Below, in pieces: positions 8,929 to 16,379 of a stretch of DNA of 64,000 nucleotides; the first letter of the stretch is position 1; each line of letters begins with the position of its first letter. Source of the stretch: Glycomyces salinus (GTDB taxonomy: Bacteria > Actinomycetota > Actinomycetes > Mycobacteriales > Micromonosporaceae); assembly GCF_016428645.1 (NCBI RefSeq), contig NZ_JAELXW010000003.1:62001-126000 (forward strand). The letters are read 5' to 3'. The notes below the pieces were generated by a model. The model was not told where the DNA came from, ran no database searches, and was given only the letters and a program-made list of their open reading frames with translations. The translations under genes and the position numbers were made by a program.

Positions 8929-9810
8929 ATGAACCGAGCAGAGACCGCCGCGAGCGAGTTCGAGGAGCTCAGGCCCCGCCTGGTCGGCGTGGCCTACGGG
9001 CTGCTGGGCACCGTCGCCGAAGCCGAGGACGCCGTCCAGGATGCCTGGATCCGACTCCAGGGCTCCGACCTCGACGCGATCGAGGACCTCACCGGCTGGC
9101 TGGTCACCACCACCTCCCGGATCGCCCTGGACGTGCTGCGCTCGGCCCGGCGCCGCCGCGAGGCCTACGTCGGGCCCTGGCTGCCCGAACCGGTCGAGAC
9201 CGCGCCGGACCCGGGCGACTCGGTCGGCCTGGCCGACTCCATGTCCTGGGCGATGCTGGTGGTCCTGGAGACGCTCAGCCCGGCCGAGCGCGCCGCCTTC
9301 GTCCTCCACGACGTGTTCGGGCTGCCGTTCGACCAGATCGGCACGGCGCTCGGCCGCAGCCCGGCCGCCTGCCGCAAGCTCGCCAGCCGGGCCCGCGAGC
9401 ACATCGAGGACCGCCAGCCGCGCTTCGACGTCGACCCCGAGGCCCACCGCGAGATCGTCCAGGCCTTCGGTGAGGCCGCCGCGTCCGGCGACATGGACCG
9501 GCTGCTGAGACTGCTGGCCTCCGACGCGGTCTTCACCTCCGACGGCGGCGGCGTCGCGCGGGCGGCCCTCCAACCGATCCACGGCGCCGACAAGATCGTC
9601 CGGTTCCTGGCCGGAACCTCCATGAAGTACGCACCGCCGCAGGTCAAGGCCACCGTGATCAACGGCAATCCCGGCCTGCTGCTGTTCCACGAGGGCCGGA
9701 TCGCAACCGTCATGGCCCTCGGCATCCGCGACGGCCGCGTCGCCACCGTCGACGTGGTCCGCAACCCCCGCAAGTTCCACGGCCTGCGAACCACCCGCAG
9801 CGCCGAATGA
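8929..9810 (+). CDS. sigJ: ECF41-type RNA polymerase sigma factor SigJ
   Basis: A 293-residue extracytoplasmic-function sigma factor. Region 2 includes AEDAVQDAWIRLQ; region 4 includes ETLSPAERAAFVLHDVFGLPF and IGTALGRSPAACRKLASRAR. The C-terminal SnoaL-like extension that defines ECF41 is present, with DGGG (in VFTSDGGGVA) and a final NPRKFHGL resembling the NPDKL motif; WLPEP is the conserved linker. In ECF41 the extension acts as a built-in regulator replacing an anti-sigma factor. ATG 8929 is chosen from the promoter position and the absence of a Shine-Dalgarno; an in-frame ATG at 8893 would lie inside the promoter. It is followed by an AhpD-like gene, the classic ECF41 partner. Confidence 0.92.
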   Translation: MNRAETAASEFEELRPRLVGVAYGLLGTVAEAEDAVQDAWIRLQGSDLDAIEDLTGWLVTTTSRIALDVLRSARRRREAYVGPWLPEPVETAPDPGDSVGLADSMSWAMLVVLETLSPAERAAFVLHDVFGLPFDQIGTALGRSPAACRKLASRAREHIEDRQPRFDVDPEAHREIVQAFGEAAASGDMDRLLRLLASDAVFTSDGGGVARAALQPIHGADKIVRFLAGTSMKYAPPQVKATVINGNPGLLLFHEGRIATVMALGIRDGRVATVDVVRNPRKFHGLRTTRSAE

Positions 9811-9824
9811 GGAAGGGATACACC

Positions 9825-10298
9825 ATGGAAGCCCGAATCGACATCATGGCCACCGAGCTCGGCCAGAAGTTCTACCGCAAGTTCAACGCCGCCACCCAGG
9901 TGCTGTACGAAGCCCAGCTCCCCGAAGCCGTCCCCAACTTGATGCTGCTGCGCGCCAGCCAGATCAACGGCTGCGGGTTCTGCACCGACATGCACAGCAA
10001 GGACGCGCTGGCGGCCGGCGAGGCCGCGCAGCGGCTCCTGCTGGTCTCGGCCTGGCGCGAGGCCACGGTCTTCACTGAGGAAGAGCGCGCCGCACTGGCC
10101 CTCACCGAGGAGGCGACCCGCATCGCCGACGCCGACACCGGCGTCAGCGACGAGGTCTGGGACGAGGCCCGCAGGCACTTCGACGACGAACAGCTCGCGG
10201 CGCTCATCTTCACGATCGTGATGATCAACGGCTACAACCGGATGAACGTCGTCGCCCAGACCCCGGCCGGCTGGTACGAGCCGGGCATGTTCGGCTGA
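9825..10298 (+). CDS. Carboxymuconolactone decarboxylase / AhpD-like protein
   Basis: A 157-residue all-alpha AhpD-like protein with the redox motif NGCGFCTDMHSKDAL (Cys-x-x-Cys plus downstream His, about residues 46-60), the proton-relay/thiol site of alkylhydroperoxidase-like members. Genes of this family are the usual targets of ECF41 factors. ATG 9825 follows GGAAGGG (9811-9817) and begins 14 nt after the sigJ stop, so the two are probably co-transcribed from the 8894 promoter. Role: peroxide or thiol stress protection, inferred from the family. The substrate is unknown. Confidence 0.87.
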   Translation: MEARIDIMATELGQKFYRKFNAATQVLYEAQLPEAVPNLMLLRASQINGCGFCTDMHSKDALAAGEAAQRLLLVSAWREATVFTEEERAALALTEEATRIADADTGVSDEVWDEARRHFDDEQLAALIFTIVMINGYNRMNVVAQTPAGWYEPGMFG

Positions 10299-10324
10299 GT
10301 AGCCGAAAGGAACACCCACACGAA

Positions 10325-10357
10325 AAAGGCCGGGACGCATTGTGCGTCCCGGCCTTT
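10325..10357. terminator. Bidirectional intrinsic terminator
   Basis: Perfect 15-bp stem (10325-10339 with 10343-10357) and a 3-nt loop, with A-rich and T-rich ends. It lies between the convergent AhpD-like and DUF1416 genes and can serve both. Confidence 0.85.
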
Positions 10358-10394
10358 CGGACTGGGTCAGGAGCTGAACCTACCCGGTCGGTCT

Positions 10395-10706
10395 TTAGCG
10401 GCTCACCGCCAGCTTGGTCTCGTTGAGGCCCTGTTCGGCCTTGACCTCGCCGGTGGCGTCACCGAAGCGCGAGAGCGCCCGCAGGGTCCACTCGCCGGGC
10501 GCGGCGAAGAAGCGGAACTGCCCGTTCTCGCCGGTCACCACCTCGGCGGTGAACTCTCCGGAGCCGTCGAGCAGGCGCACGTAGGCGCCTTGGACGAGCT
10601 CTCCCTCGTCGTTGACGACCGTTCCGGTCAGCACGGTCTCCTTCTCGATGTCGACCGACGCCGGCAGGGCGGCGTCTTGGTCGGGCGCAGCGCAGCCGTC
10701 AGACAT
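10395..10706 (-). CDS. sseC: DUF1416 protein, partner of thiosulfate sulfurtransferase
   Basis: A 103-residue protein of the DUF1416 (SseC-like) family, with a carboxypeptidase-regulatory-like beta fold pattern (VLTGTVVNDEGELVQGAYV, GENGQFRFFAAPG). In mycobacteria the same gene follows a CysA/SseA-type rhodanese, as it does here with 27 nt between the genes. Its job in sulfur transfer is not established. Two cysteine-poor stretches and no catalytic motif suggest a structural or accessory role. Confidence 0.85.
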   Translation of the reverse strand: MSDGCAAPDQDAALPASVDIEKETVLTGTVVNDEGELVQGAYVRLLDGSGEFTAEVVTGENGQFRFFAAPGEWTLRALSRFGDATGEVKAEQGLNETKLAVSR

Positions 10707-10733
10707 GGTGTTTCCTTTCCTACCGTCGCCGGA

Positions 10734-11585
10734 TCACTTCTCGCCGGGTTCGTCGCCGAGCGCGATCGGCACGCCGACCAGCGAGCCGTACTCGGTCCAG
10801 GACCCGTCGTAGTTCTTGACGTCCTCGTAGCCGAGGAGCTCGCGCAGTGCGAACCAGGTGTGGCTCGAACGCTCCCCGATGCGGCAGTAGGCGATGGTCG
10901 CCTTGTCCTCGTCCAGGCCGGCCTCGTCCACGTAGATCTCGCGGAGCTCGTCGTTGGACTTGAAGGTGCCGTCCTCGTTGGCGGCCTTGGACCACGGGAC
11001 GCTCAGCGCGGTCGGGACGTGGCCGGCGCGCTGGGACTGCTCCTGCGGCAGGTGCGCCGGGGCCAGGAGGCGGCCGGCGTACTCGTCGGGGCTGCGGACG
11101 TCGATGAGGTTCTTGGCGCCGATGGCGGCCTCGACCTCGTCGCGCTTGGCGCGCAGGTCCCAGTCGAGCGGCTGCGCCACATAGGTGGTCGCTTCGCGCT
11201 TGGGGGCCTCGGTGGTGACGTCGCGGGCGTCGAGCTCCCACTTCTTGCGGCCGCCGTCCAGGAGCTTGACGTCCTGGTGGCCGTAGAGCTTGAAGTACCA
11301 GTAGGCGTAGGCGGCGAACCAGTTGTTGTTGCCGCCGTAGAGGACGACGGTGTCGTCGTTGGCGATGCCGCGCTCACTCAGCAGCGCGGAGAACTGCTCT
11401 TGGTTGACGAAGTCGCGGCGGATCGGGTCCTGGAGGTCGTCCTTCCAGTCGATCTTGACCGCGCCCTTGATGTGTCCGGTGTCGTAGGCGGAGGTGTCCT
11501 CGTCGACCTCGACGAACACCACGCCGGGGGTGTCGAGGTTCTCTTCCGCCCAATCGGCGGTGACCAGCACGTCTTCACGAGCCAT
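10734..11585 (-). CDS. Thiosulfate sulfurtransferase (two-domain rhodanese, CysA2/SseA type)
   Basis: A 283-residue tandem rhodanese. The N-terminal inactive domain includes GHIKGAVKIDW and VVLYGG; the C-terminal active domain includes LIDVRSPDEYAG, GHVPTALSVPWS and the active-site loop CRIGERSSHTW with the catalytic Cys. It moves sulfane sulfur from thiosulfate to thiophilic acceptors such as cyanide or thiols. ATG 11585 has a good upstream AGGAGA. It lies about 200 nt downstream of a short leader peptide gene with hairpins between, which suggests attenuation control in response to cysteine or sulfur supply. Confidence 0.92.
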   Translation of the reverse strand: MAREDVLVTADWAEENLDTPGVVFVEVDEDTSAYDTGHIKGAVKIDWKDDLQDPIRRDFVNQEQFSALLSERGIANDDTVVLYGGNNNWFAAYAYWYFKLYGHQDVKLLDGGRKKWELDARDVTTEAPKREATTYVAQPLDWDLRAKRDEVEAAIGAKNLIDVRSPDEYAGRLLAPAHLPQEQSQRAGHVPTALSVPWSKAANEDGTFKSNDELREIYVDEAGLDEDKATIAYCRIGERSSHTWFALRELLGYEDVKNYDGSWTEYGSLVGVPIALGDEPGEK

Positions 11586-11691
11586 AGTTGTGTTCTCTCC
11601 TGAACGTCGTTGAGTGTGAACGAAGTTGATGTAACTGGGTGCGTGGCGGCCCGGTACGCGCTCGGTTCAGAACACAATGAGCAGGAGGAAG

Positions 11692-11782
11692 CCGGACAGA
11701 GAAATGTCCGGGGATGCGTTGAAGCCTTGCTCTTAATTTGCGCACGCTGGGCCGCTAAGCGGCGACTGCTACGAGCAGCCGC
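11692..11782 (-). promoter_or_regulatory. Candidate attenuator region between leader peptide and rhodanese gene
   Basis: Two stem-loops follow the leader stop codon on the minus strand: 11759-11782 (CTGCT/AGCAG core, touching the stop) and 11692-11711 (CCGGACA/TGTCCGG, 7 bp, 6-nt loop). Placement between a Cys-containing leader and a sulfur-metabolism operon suggests ribosome-mediated attenuation. No strong U-tract was seen, so the mechanism (termination or translation) is open. Confidence 0.4.
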
Positions 11783-11860
11783 CTAGGGCATTCGACACAG
11801 CGTCGTCGCGATCCTGCAGAAGTCGATCGCGCGCCGCTTGGTGAGCATCGGCTTGCGCAT
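11783..11860 (-). CDS. 25-residue sulfur-operon leader peptide
   Basis: A short gene encoding 25 residues, beginning MRKPMLTKRRAID and ending LCRMP before TAG. It matches the pattern of small actinobacterial leader peptides found before sulfur-assimilation genes (basic N-terminus, R-R-x-I-D, then a Cys-Arg near the end). Cys occurs twice (FCRIA and LCRMP). A TAGCGT -10-like hexamer (11873-11868 on the minus strand) precedes the ATG by 7 nt, so the message may be leaderless. It lies upstream of the rhodanese/DUF1416 operon and probably senses cysteine availability through ribosome stalling; that mechanism is inferred. Confidence 0.65.
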   Translation of the reverse strand: MRKPMLTKRRAIDFCRIATTLCRMP

Positions 11861-11931
11861 GGGCAGAACGCTAGCAGACTTCTCGGCTGGTGGCCACATC
11901 CCTCTCGGCATGCGGTACGCGTCGGGTCGCC

Positions 11932-12663
11932 TCAGGTGAGGTCGACGTCGGTCGCCGAGCCGGCGACCTCCATCGTCCCGTCAGAGAAGGAGATCTCGGT
12001 CAGTTCGATGCCGTAGGGCAGTTCGGGCAGGTCCAGGGTGGTGTTGAGCTGGGACGTGTACTCCTCCAGCAGCGCCTCGCCCTGGGGCGGCAGCGCGCCG
12101 CCGTCGGCCAGCTCGAACTCGCCGGTGACGATCTCCAGGGCGTTCCCGGCGAGGGCGATCCGCCCCTCGGTGACGAGGTCGAACCGGATGCCCTCGACCT
12201 CGGCGGTGGCCTCGAGGCGCACGGTCCCGTCGTCCTCGACGGTCGCGTCGATGTCGACGAAGTCGTCGACGAGGCTCGAGAGCGAGTCGAGCGCGATCGA
12301 GCCCTCGGCGTCGACGGTCGCGGCGGTGATCCGGCCGGTGCCGTCGGCCAGTTCCCGCCAGTCGGCCTCGATGTCGCTGGCGACCAGGTCGAGCTCGGGG
12401 AAGACCAGGCCGTCGGCGCCGACGTCGCTCAGGGTGATGTCGATCTGCTCGAGTTCGCCGCCGAACACCTGGGTGACGAAGGGCCAGCCGTGGATGGTGA
12501 CGTCGGGCCGCTGGTCGGAGTAGGCGCCGTGGTCGGCGGCGGTGTCGGCGACCTGGGAGGCCACCTGCCGCTCGGCGACGGCGTTCGCGACCCGGTCGAG
12601 CAGGGCGACCAGGGCGACGACGATGACCAGGGGGATGAGGACGCGGCGGAGGATCTTGCCCAC
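11932..12663 (-). CDS. DUF2993 (LmeA-like) lipid-binding protein
   Basis: A 243-residue protein with an N-terminal membrane anchor/signal (LIPLVIVVALVALLDRVANAVA, about residues 9-30, first 20 hydrophobic) and the DUF2993 domain: ADHGAYSDQRPDVTIHGWPF is the family's diagnostic block (IHGWPFLTQ type). The C-terminus has the expected acidic beta-strand repeats. Mycobacterial LmeA binds phospholipid in the periplasm and helps lipomannan maturation; a similar envelope role is likely. It lies 10 nt after the stop of the upstream membrane-protein gene, so the two are probably one operon. Confidence 0.83.
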   Translation of the reverse strand: MGKILRRVLIPLVIVVALVALLDRVANAVAERQVASQVADTAADHGAYSDQRPDVTIHGWPFVTQVFGGELEQIDITLSDVGADGLVFPELDLVASDIEADWRELADGTGRITAATVDAEGSIALDSLSSLVDDFVDIDATVEDDGTVRLEATAEVEGIRFDLVTEGRIALAGNALEIVTGEFELADGGALPPQGEALLEEYTSQLNTTLDLPELPYGIELTEISFSDGTMEVAGSATDVDLT

Positions 12664-12673
12664 GGAGGGTCTC

Positions 12674-13720
12674 CTAGTCGACTAGGTAGTACGCACACAA
12701 CAGATACACGACCGGTCCGGTCAGGGCGAAGGCGAGCAGGGGTCCGGCGACCCCCGCCACCGCCGGCGGGGCGGCGCCCTCGCCGTCGATGCGGCGGGCG
12801 GCGGCCAGGTAGCCGCAGGCGAGGTCGATCAGGACGGCGGTGAGGGCGACCATGAGTCCGCCGATCGCGGCGTCCCGGGGGTCGGGCCCCTCGATGACGA
12901 GGCCGGCGTAGGCGGCCGAGGCGGTGCCGCACATGGTACCGATGACCACGCCGAAGGCCCCGCGGGTGACCTGGCGGTTGATGCGCGGGTCGGGCATGAC
13001 CGCGTCGACGGCCCGGGCGGCCAGGATCGCGGTGGTGGCGGCGACGACGGCCGAGTACATCGCCGGCGGGGCCGCGCCCAGGCGCGAGAGCGCGATATAG
13101 CAGGCGTAGCCCGCGGCGCCGATCGCCAGGAGCATGGTGAAGCCGAGGTTCTCGGTGACGCCGGCGTGGTCGCGGCGGACCAGTTGGGCGGCGACGGCCG
13201 CGCCGAAGGCCCCGGCGACCAGGACGGTGACCGGCAGCAGTGAGACCGGGGTCCAGTAGACCGCGGCCCAGTCGGCGGACACCGCCACGAGCGCGCCGAC
13301 CGCCAGGGGCACCCAGGCGCCGTCGATGCGCCTGGTCCAGGTGACCGCGGCGAGCATCGCCAGTTGGAGGACGCCGATGCCGGCGGCGTAGATAGGGCGT
13401 TCGAGCTGGGCGCCGAGGATCAGCCCGGCGCCGATGACGAGGGCGACGGCCACCGGCGGGAGGCGGTGCAGCCAGTGCGGGGTCGGCGGCGGCATGGTGT
13501 GGTCCTCGGAGCGCTCGGGCTCGGCGTCCGGGAGCCGGTCGGGCTCGGAGTCGGGGGTGCTCCGGCGCGAGCGGAGGAACGATGCGGCGCGGCGCCTGCC
13601 GGACCGGCGCGGGGCCTCCTCGGGCGGCCGCCAGGCGGCCTGCTCGCCGCTGCCGTCGGCGGGGCGGGGCACCTCGGGAGGCTCGTAGCCCCAGGTCTCG
13701 TCGGGTCGGCTGTACGACAC
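12674..13720 (-). CDS. Polytopic membrane protein with Pro/Arg-rich N-terminus, unknown function
   Basis: About 348 residues. A cytosolic, Arg/Pro/Asp-rich N-terminal third (SYSRPDETWGYEPPEV, then an RRSGRRR stretch) is followed by about eight or nine hydrophobic helices from HWLHRLPPVAVAL to the C-terminal LLCAYYLVD. No transporter or enzyme motif is recognised. The start is uncertain: GTG 13720 gives the natural-looking opening MSYSRPDE; the frame is open back to 13759. It is followed immediately by the DUF2993 gene, so it may work in envelope lipid biology. Confidence 0.65.
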   Translation of the reverse strand: MSYSRPDETWGYEPPEVPRPADGSGEQAAWRPPEEAPRRSGRRRAASFLRSRRSTPDSEPDRLPDAEPERSEDHTMPPPTPHWLHRLPPVAVALVIGAGLILGAQLERPIYAAGIGVLQLAMLAAVTWTRRIDGAWVPLAVGALVAVSADWAAVYWTPVSLLPVTVLVAGAFGAAVAAQLVRRDHAGVTENLGFTMLLAIGAAGYACYIALSRLGAAPPAMYSAVVAATTAILAARAVDAVMPDPRINRQVTRGAFGVVIGTMCGTASAAYAGLVIEGPDPRDAAIGGLMVALTAVLIDLACGYLAAARRIDGEGAAPPAVAGVAGPLLAFALTGPVVYLLCAYYLVD

Positions 13721-14001
13721 GTTGGACAGCCTACGGCAAGGTCGCCGCGGAACGCTCACCTTCGCCGCCGCACCGGCGGAGGTGTCGCGTCGGCCCTCCC
13801 GTGCACAACGGGTTCGTCACGATGTGAGGTTGCAGGAAGGTGAAGCTGGTCATCCGGCCGGTGACCCTTTAGAATTACCTCTAATCTACCTACCGTCTGT
13901 AATTGCCGCCCGCCATCGACGTCGGGAAGCACAGCCTGTGCGAATGTACATCTCCGCAGGCGTCGATGTGATTGTGTGCTCAATAACAGCGGAGGCCAGC
14001 T

Positions 14002-14736
14002 GTGGAAATACTGATCCTCACCTCGAACCCGGTTCCGGATTCTCCAGAGTCGATCCTTCCCTCGCTCGAACTGCTGCCCCACCGCGCCCGCTACGCGGGC
14101 CGGGACGTCCGCGCGCTGCTCTCGGGTCCGAGCCCCGACGCCGTCATGGTCGACGCCCGCTCAGATCTGGCCGACGCCCGCGCCACCTGCCGGGTCCTCC
14201 AGGCGACCGGGCTGACCGTCCCGCTGTTCGGGATCGTCACCGAGGCGGGCCTGGCGGCGCTTCAGGCCGACTGGGGCGTGGACGACTTCCTGCTGGCCGG
14301 CGCCGGACCGGCCGAGATCGAGGCGCGGCTGCGGCTGGCCACGGGCAAGCCGAACGCGGCCGCCGCGGCGGGCCCGGCGGTGATCAGGGCCGGGGATCTG
14401 ACCGTCGACCCCGACACGTACGCGGCCAAGCTCAAGGGCCACCCGCTGGACCTGACCTATAAAGAGTTCGAGCTGCTGCGGTTCCTGGCCCAGCACCCGG
14501 GGAGGGTGTTCACCCGCGAGCAGCTGCTGCGCGAAGTGTGGGGCTACGACTACTTCGGCGGCACCAGGACTGTGGACGTGCATGTGCGGCGCCTGCGGGC
14601 CAAGCTCGGCAGCGAGTACGAGTCGATGATCGGCACGGTCCGCCAGGTCGGCTACAAGTTCGTCGCCCCGCCCCCCGACAGCCTGCGGGAGAGTGAAACG
14701 GAGCCCGAAAGAATCGGCCTCCGACAAGAAATCTGA
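14002..14736 (+). CDS. glnR: GlnR, OmpR-family nitrogen regulator
   Basis: A 244-residue orphan response regulator. The receiver-like domain has the GlnR pattern ([45 protein letters not shown]) and lacks the full acidic phosphorylation pocket of normal receivers. The winged-helix DNA-binding domain (about residues 130-228) is near-canonical: [40 protein letters not shown]. GlnR controls nitrogen assimilation genes such as glnA and amtB in actinobacteria. GTG 14002 is preceded by GGAGG (13991-13995). No kinase gene is adjacent, as expected for GlnR. The 13.72-14.0 kb upstream gap contains an AT-rich stretch likely to hold its promoter. Confidence 0.93.
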   Translation: MEILILTSNPVPDSPESILPSLELLPHRARYAGRDVRALLSGPSPDAVMVDARSDLADARATCRVLQATGLTVPLFGIVTEAGLAALQADWGVDDFLLAGAGPAEIEARLRLATGKPNAAAAAGPAVIRAGDLTVDPDTYAAKLKGHPLDLTYKEFELLRFLAQHPGRVFTREQLLREVWGYDYFGGTRTVDVHVRRLRAKLGSEYESMIGTVRQVGYKFVAPPPDSLRESETEPERIGLRQEI

Positions 14737-14749
14737 GGACTTAGCAGCT

Positions 14750-14780
14750 GGGCCGCGACCCCGAAACGGGGTCGCGGCCC
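14750..14780 (+). terminator. Intrinsic terminator after glnR
   Basis: Perfect 13-bp GC-rich stem (14750-14762 with 14768-14780) and a GAAAC loop, 13 nt beyond the glnR stop; it also faces the convergent GH43 gene. No long T-tract. Confidence 0.8.
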
Positions 14781-14793
14781 TGATCTCACCCGG

Positions 14794-16263
14794 TCACTCG
14801 CCCGAGGGGGCGGGGATGGAGACTCCGCGTCCCAGCGGCTCCCCGAAGTCGGGGAGGCCGTCGGAGCCGAAGTCGAACGGCTGCGCGTACGTCTGGCGGT
14901 TCGATCCGCAACCGTCGGACGACGACGGGTTGCCGTGGTAGACCAGCCACTGCTCGCTGCCGTCCGGAGACGTGAAGAACCCGTTGTGGGCCGATCCGTA
15001 GACGCCGTTCGCCGCCTGGAACACCGGCTGGTCGTACTTGGTCCACGAGCCGGCCGAGAGCGGGTCGCCGCCGGTCAGTTCGAGCAGTCCCAGCTTGTAG
15101 TCGGGGGTCTGGCACGAGGAGGCCGAGAACGTCACGAAGGTGCGGCCGTCGTGCTGGAGCACGGCCGGGGCCTCGTTGACGCGCGCTCCGACCGTCTCCC
15201 AACTGTGCGTGGGCCGGGAGATGGTCACGTGCGCTCCGGTCACGGTCCACGGGTTCGACATGGCCGCGATCCGGATGGACTGGTCGGGGCCGTCCCACTC
15301 CGACCACAGCAGGTACAGCTGCCCGCCGACCTCGAGGTAGGAGCCGTCGATGTTCCACTGGTTCGGCAGGGGCGTGCTCATGAACTCGTACGGACCCATC
15401 GGCGTGTCGCCGGTCGACCGCAGCACGTGGAGCTTCTGCCCGTCGTAGTTGGTCTGGGAGTTGCCCGAGGTGTACATCAGGTACCAGACCCCGTCGATGC
15501 GGTGGAACTCCGGCGCCCAGTGGCTGCAGCACCGGTCGGGCACGCCCGCGTCGTCCCACACGACGGTGGCCGGGGCGGTCTTGAGCCCTTCGAGGGTGGT
15601 CGCGCGGCGCATGATCACCGTCGAGTCCCACGTGGTCGTCGACAGGTAGTAGTAGCCGTCCCAGTACTCCAGCCACGGGTCGGCGCCGTCGCTGATGGGA
15701 CTCGACACGGTCCCGCCCCCGGACCCGTCGACCGGGTCGAGGTGCCATTTCTGTACGTCGGCCCCGCTGTAGTCGTATTGGGAGATCCGGTCGCCGGGCG
15801 TGGTCGACCAGTCCCACAGGTCGAGGGCCTTGTCGGAGAACCGGTTGATGAAGGAGTAGGTGCCGTCGGAGTGCTCGGTGACCTCCCATTGCTGGTTGGT
15901 GCCGTCCAGGTCGTCCCACTGGGCGATGGTGGCGCCGTTGTCGGCGTTCCACTCGTAGACGTCGAGGACCATGCCGGAGTGGCGGGCCTGGATGCGGTAG
16001 TAGCCGTCGCCGGAGTCGAGGAAGCGGAACTGCTGGTTGTCCGCGCCGGTCCGGTCCCACTGGACGAGTTCGGCGCCGGCTTCGCTCGAGCCGCCGTCGA
16101 TGTCGAGGGCGAGCCCGGAGTGGGCGCTGGTGATGACGTACCACTGGTCGGTCTGGACGGCGGCCTGTGCCGGGAGTGCTGAGGCCGCGACCAGCCCGAG
16201 GGCGGCGGTCGTCGTCGCTGTCAGGCCCGCGAGGAGGCCGCGGGCGCGTCTGGATCTTGTCAT
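14794..16263 (-). CDS. Secreted RICIN-lectin + GH43 exo-arabinofuranosidase-like enzyme
   Basis: A 489-residue secreted enzyme. A Sec signal peptide (residues 1-34) ends LPAQA-AV. A ricin-type beta-trefoil lectin follows (about 36-175) with repeated blocks such as QQFRFLDSGDGYYRIQARH. The catalytic GH43 propeller (about 185-489) has SDGADPWLEYWDGYYYLS (blade-1 Asp), HWAPEF and NIDGSYLE; the layout resembles GH43 subfamily 26 exo-1,5-alpha-L-arabinofuranosidases, which release arabinose from arabinan ends. It follows an endo-arabinanase gene on the same strand, and the two would act together on arabinan. The lectin half is almost the same as in that neighbour, including at DNA level. ATG 16263 is chosen because the signal peptide starts there. 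Confidence 0.85.
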   Translation of the reverse strand: MTRSRRARGLLAGLTATTTAALGLVAASALPAQAAVQTDQWYVITSAHSGLALDIDGGSSEAGAELVQWDRTGADNQQFRFLDSGDGYYRIQARHSGMVLDVYEWNADNGATIAQWDDLDGTNQQWEVTEHSDGTYSFINRFSDKALDLWDWSTTPGDRISQYDYSGADVQKWHLDPVDGSGGGTVSSPISDGADPWLEYWDGYYYLSTTTWDSTVIMRRATTLEGLKTAPATVVWDDAGVPDRCCSHWAPEFHRIDGVWYLMYTSGNSQTNYDGQKLHVLRSTGDTPMGPYEFMSTPLPNQWNIDGSYLEVGGQLYLLWSEWDGPDQSIRIAAMSNPWTVTGAHVTISRPTHSWETVGARVNEAPAVLQHDGRTFVTFSASSCQTPDYKLGLLELTGGDPLSAGSWTKYDQPVFQAANGVYGSAHNGFFTSPDGSEQWLVYHGNPSSSDGCGSNRQTYAQPFDFGSDGLPDFGEPLGRGVSIPAPSGE

Positions 16264-16280
16264 GGCTGCTCCAGGGGTAC

Positions 16281-16314
16281 GGCGGGCGCCCAGAGTCCGG
16301 GTGGGCGCCCCGCC
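16281..16314 (-). terminator. Intercistronic hairpin
   Basis: GGCGG-GCGCCC (16281-16291) pairs with GGGCGCCCCGCC (16303-16314) with one bulge. It lies between the two arabinan-enzyme genes; with no T-tract it may process or partially terminate the transcript. Confidence 0.45.
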
Positions 16315-16379
16315 GTTGTCTAAGGGAATAGAGCGGGTTGTGCCGGGGTGCGCGCCCGGACGCGCACCCGGTCGGAGGG

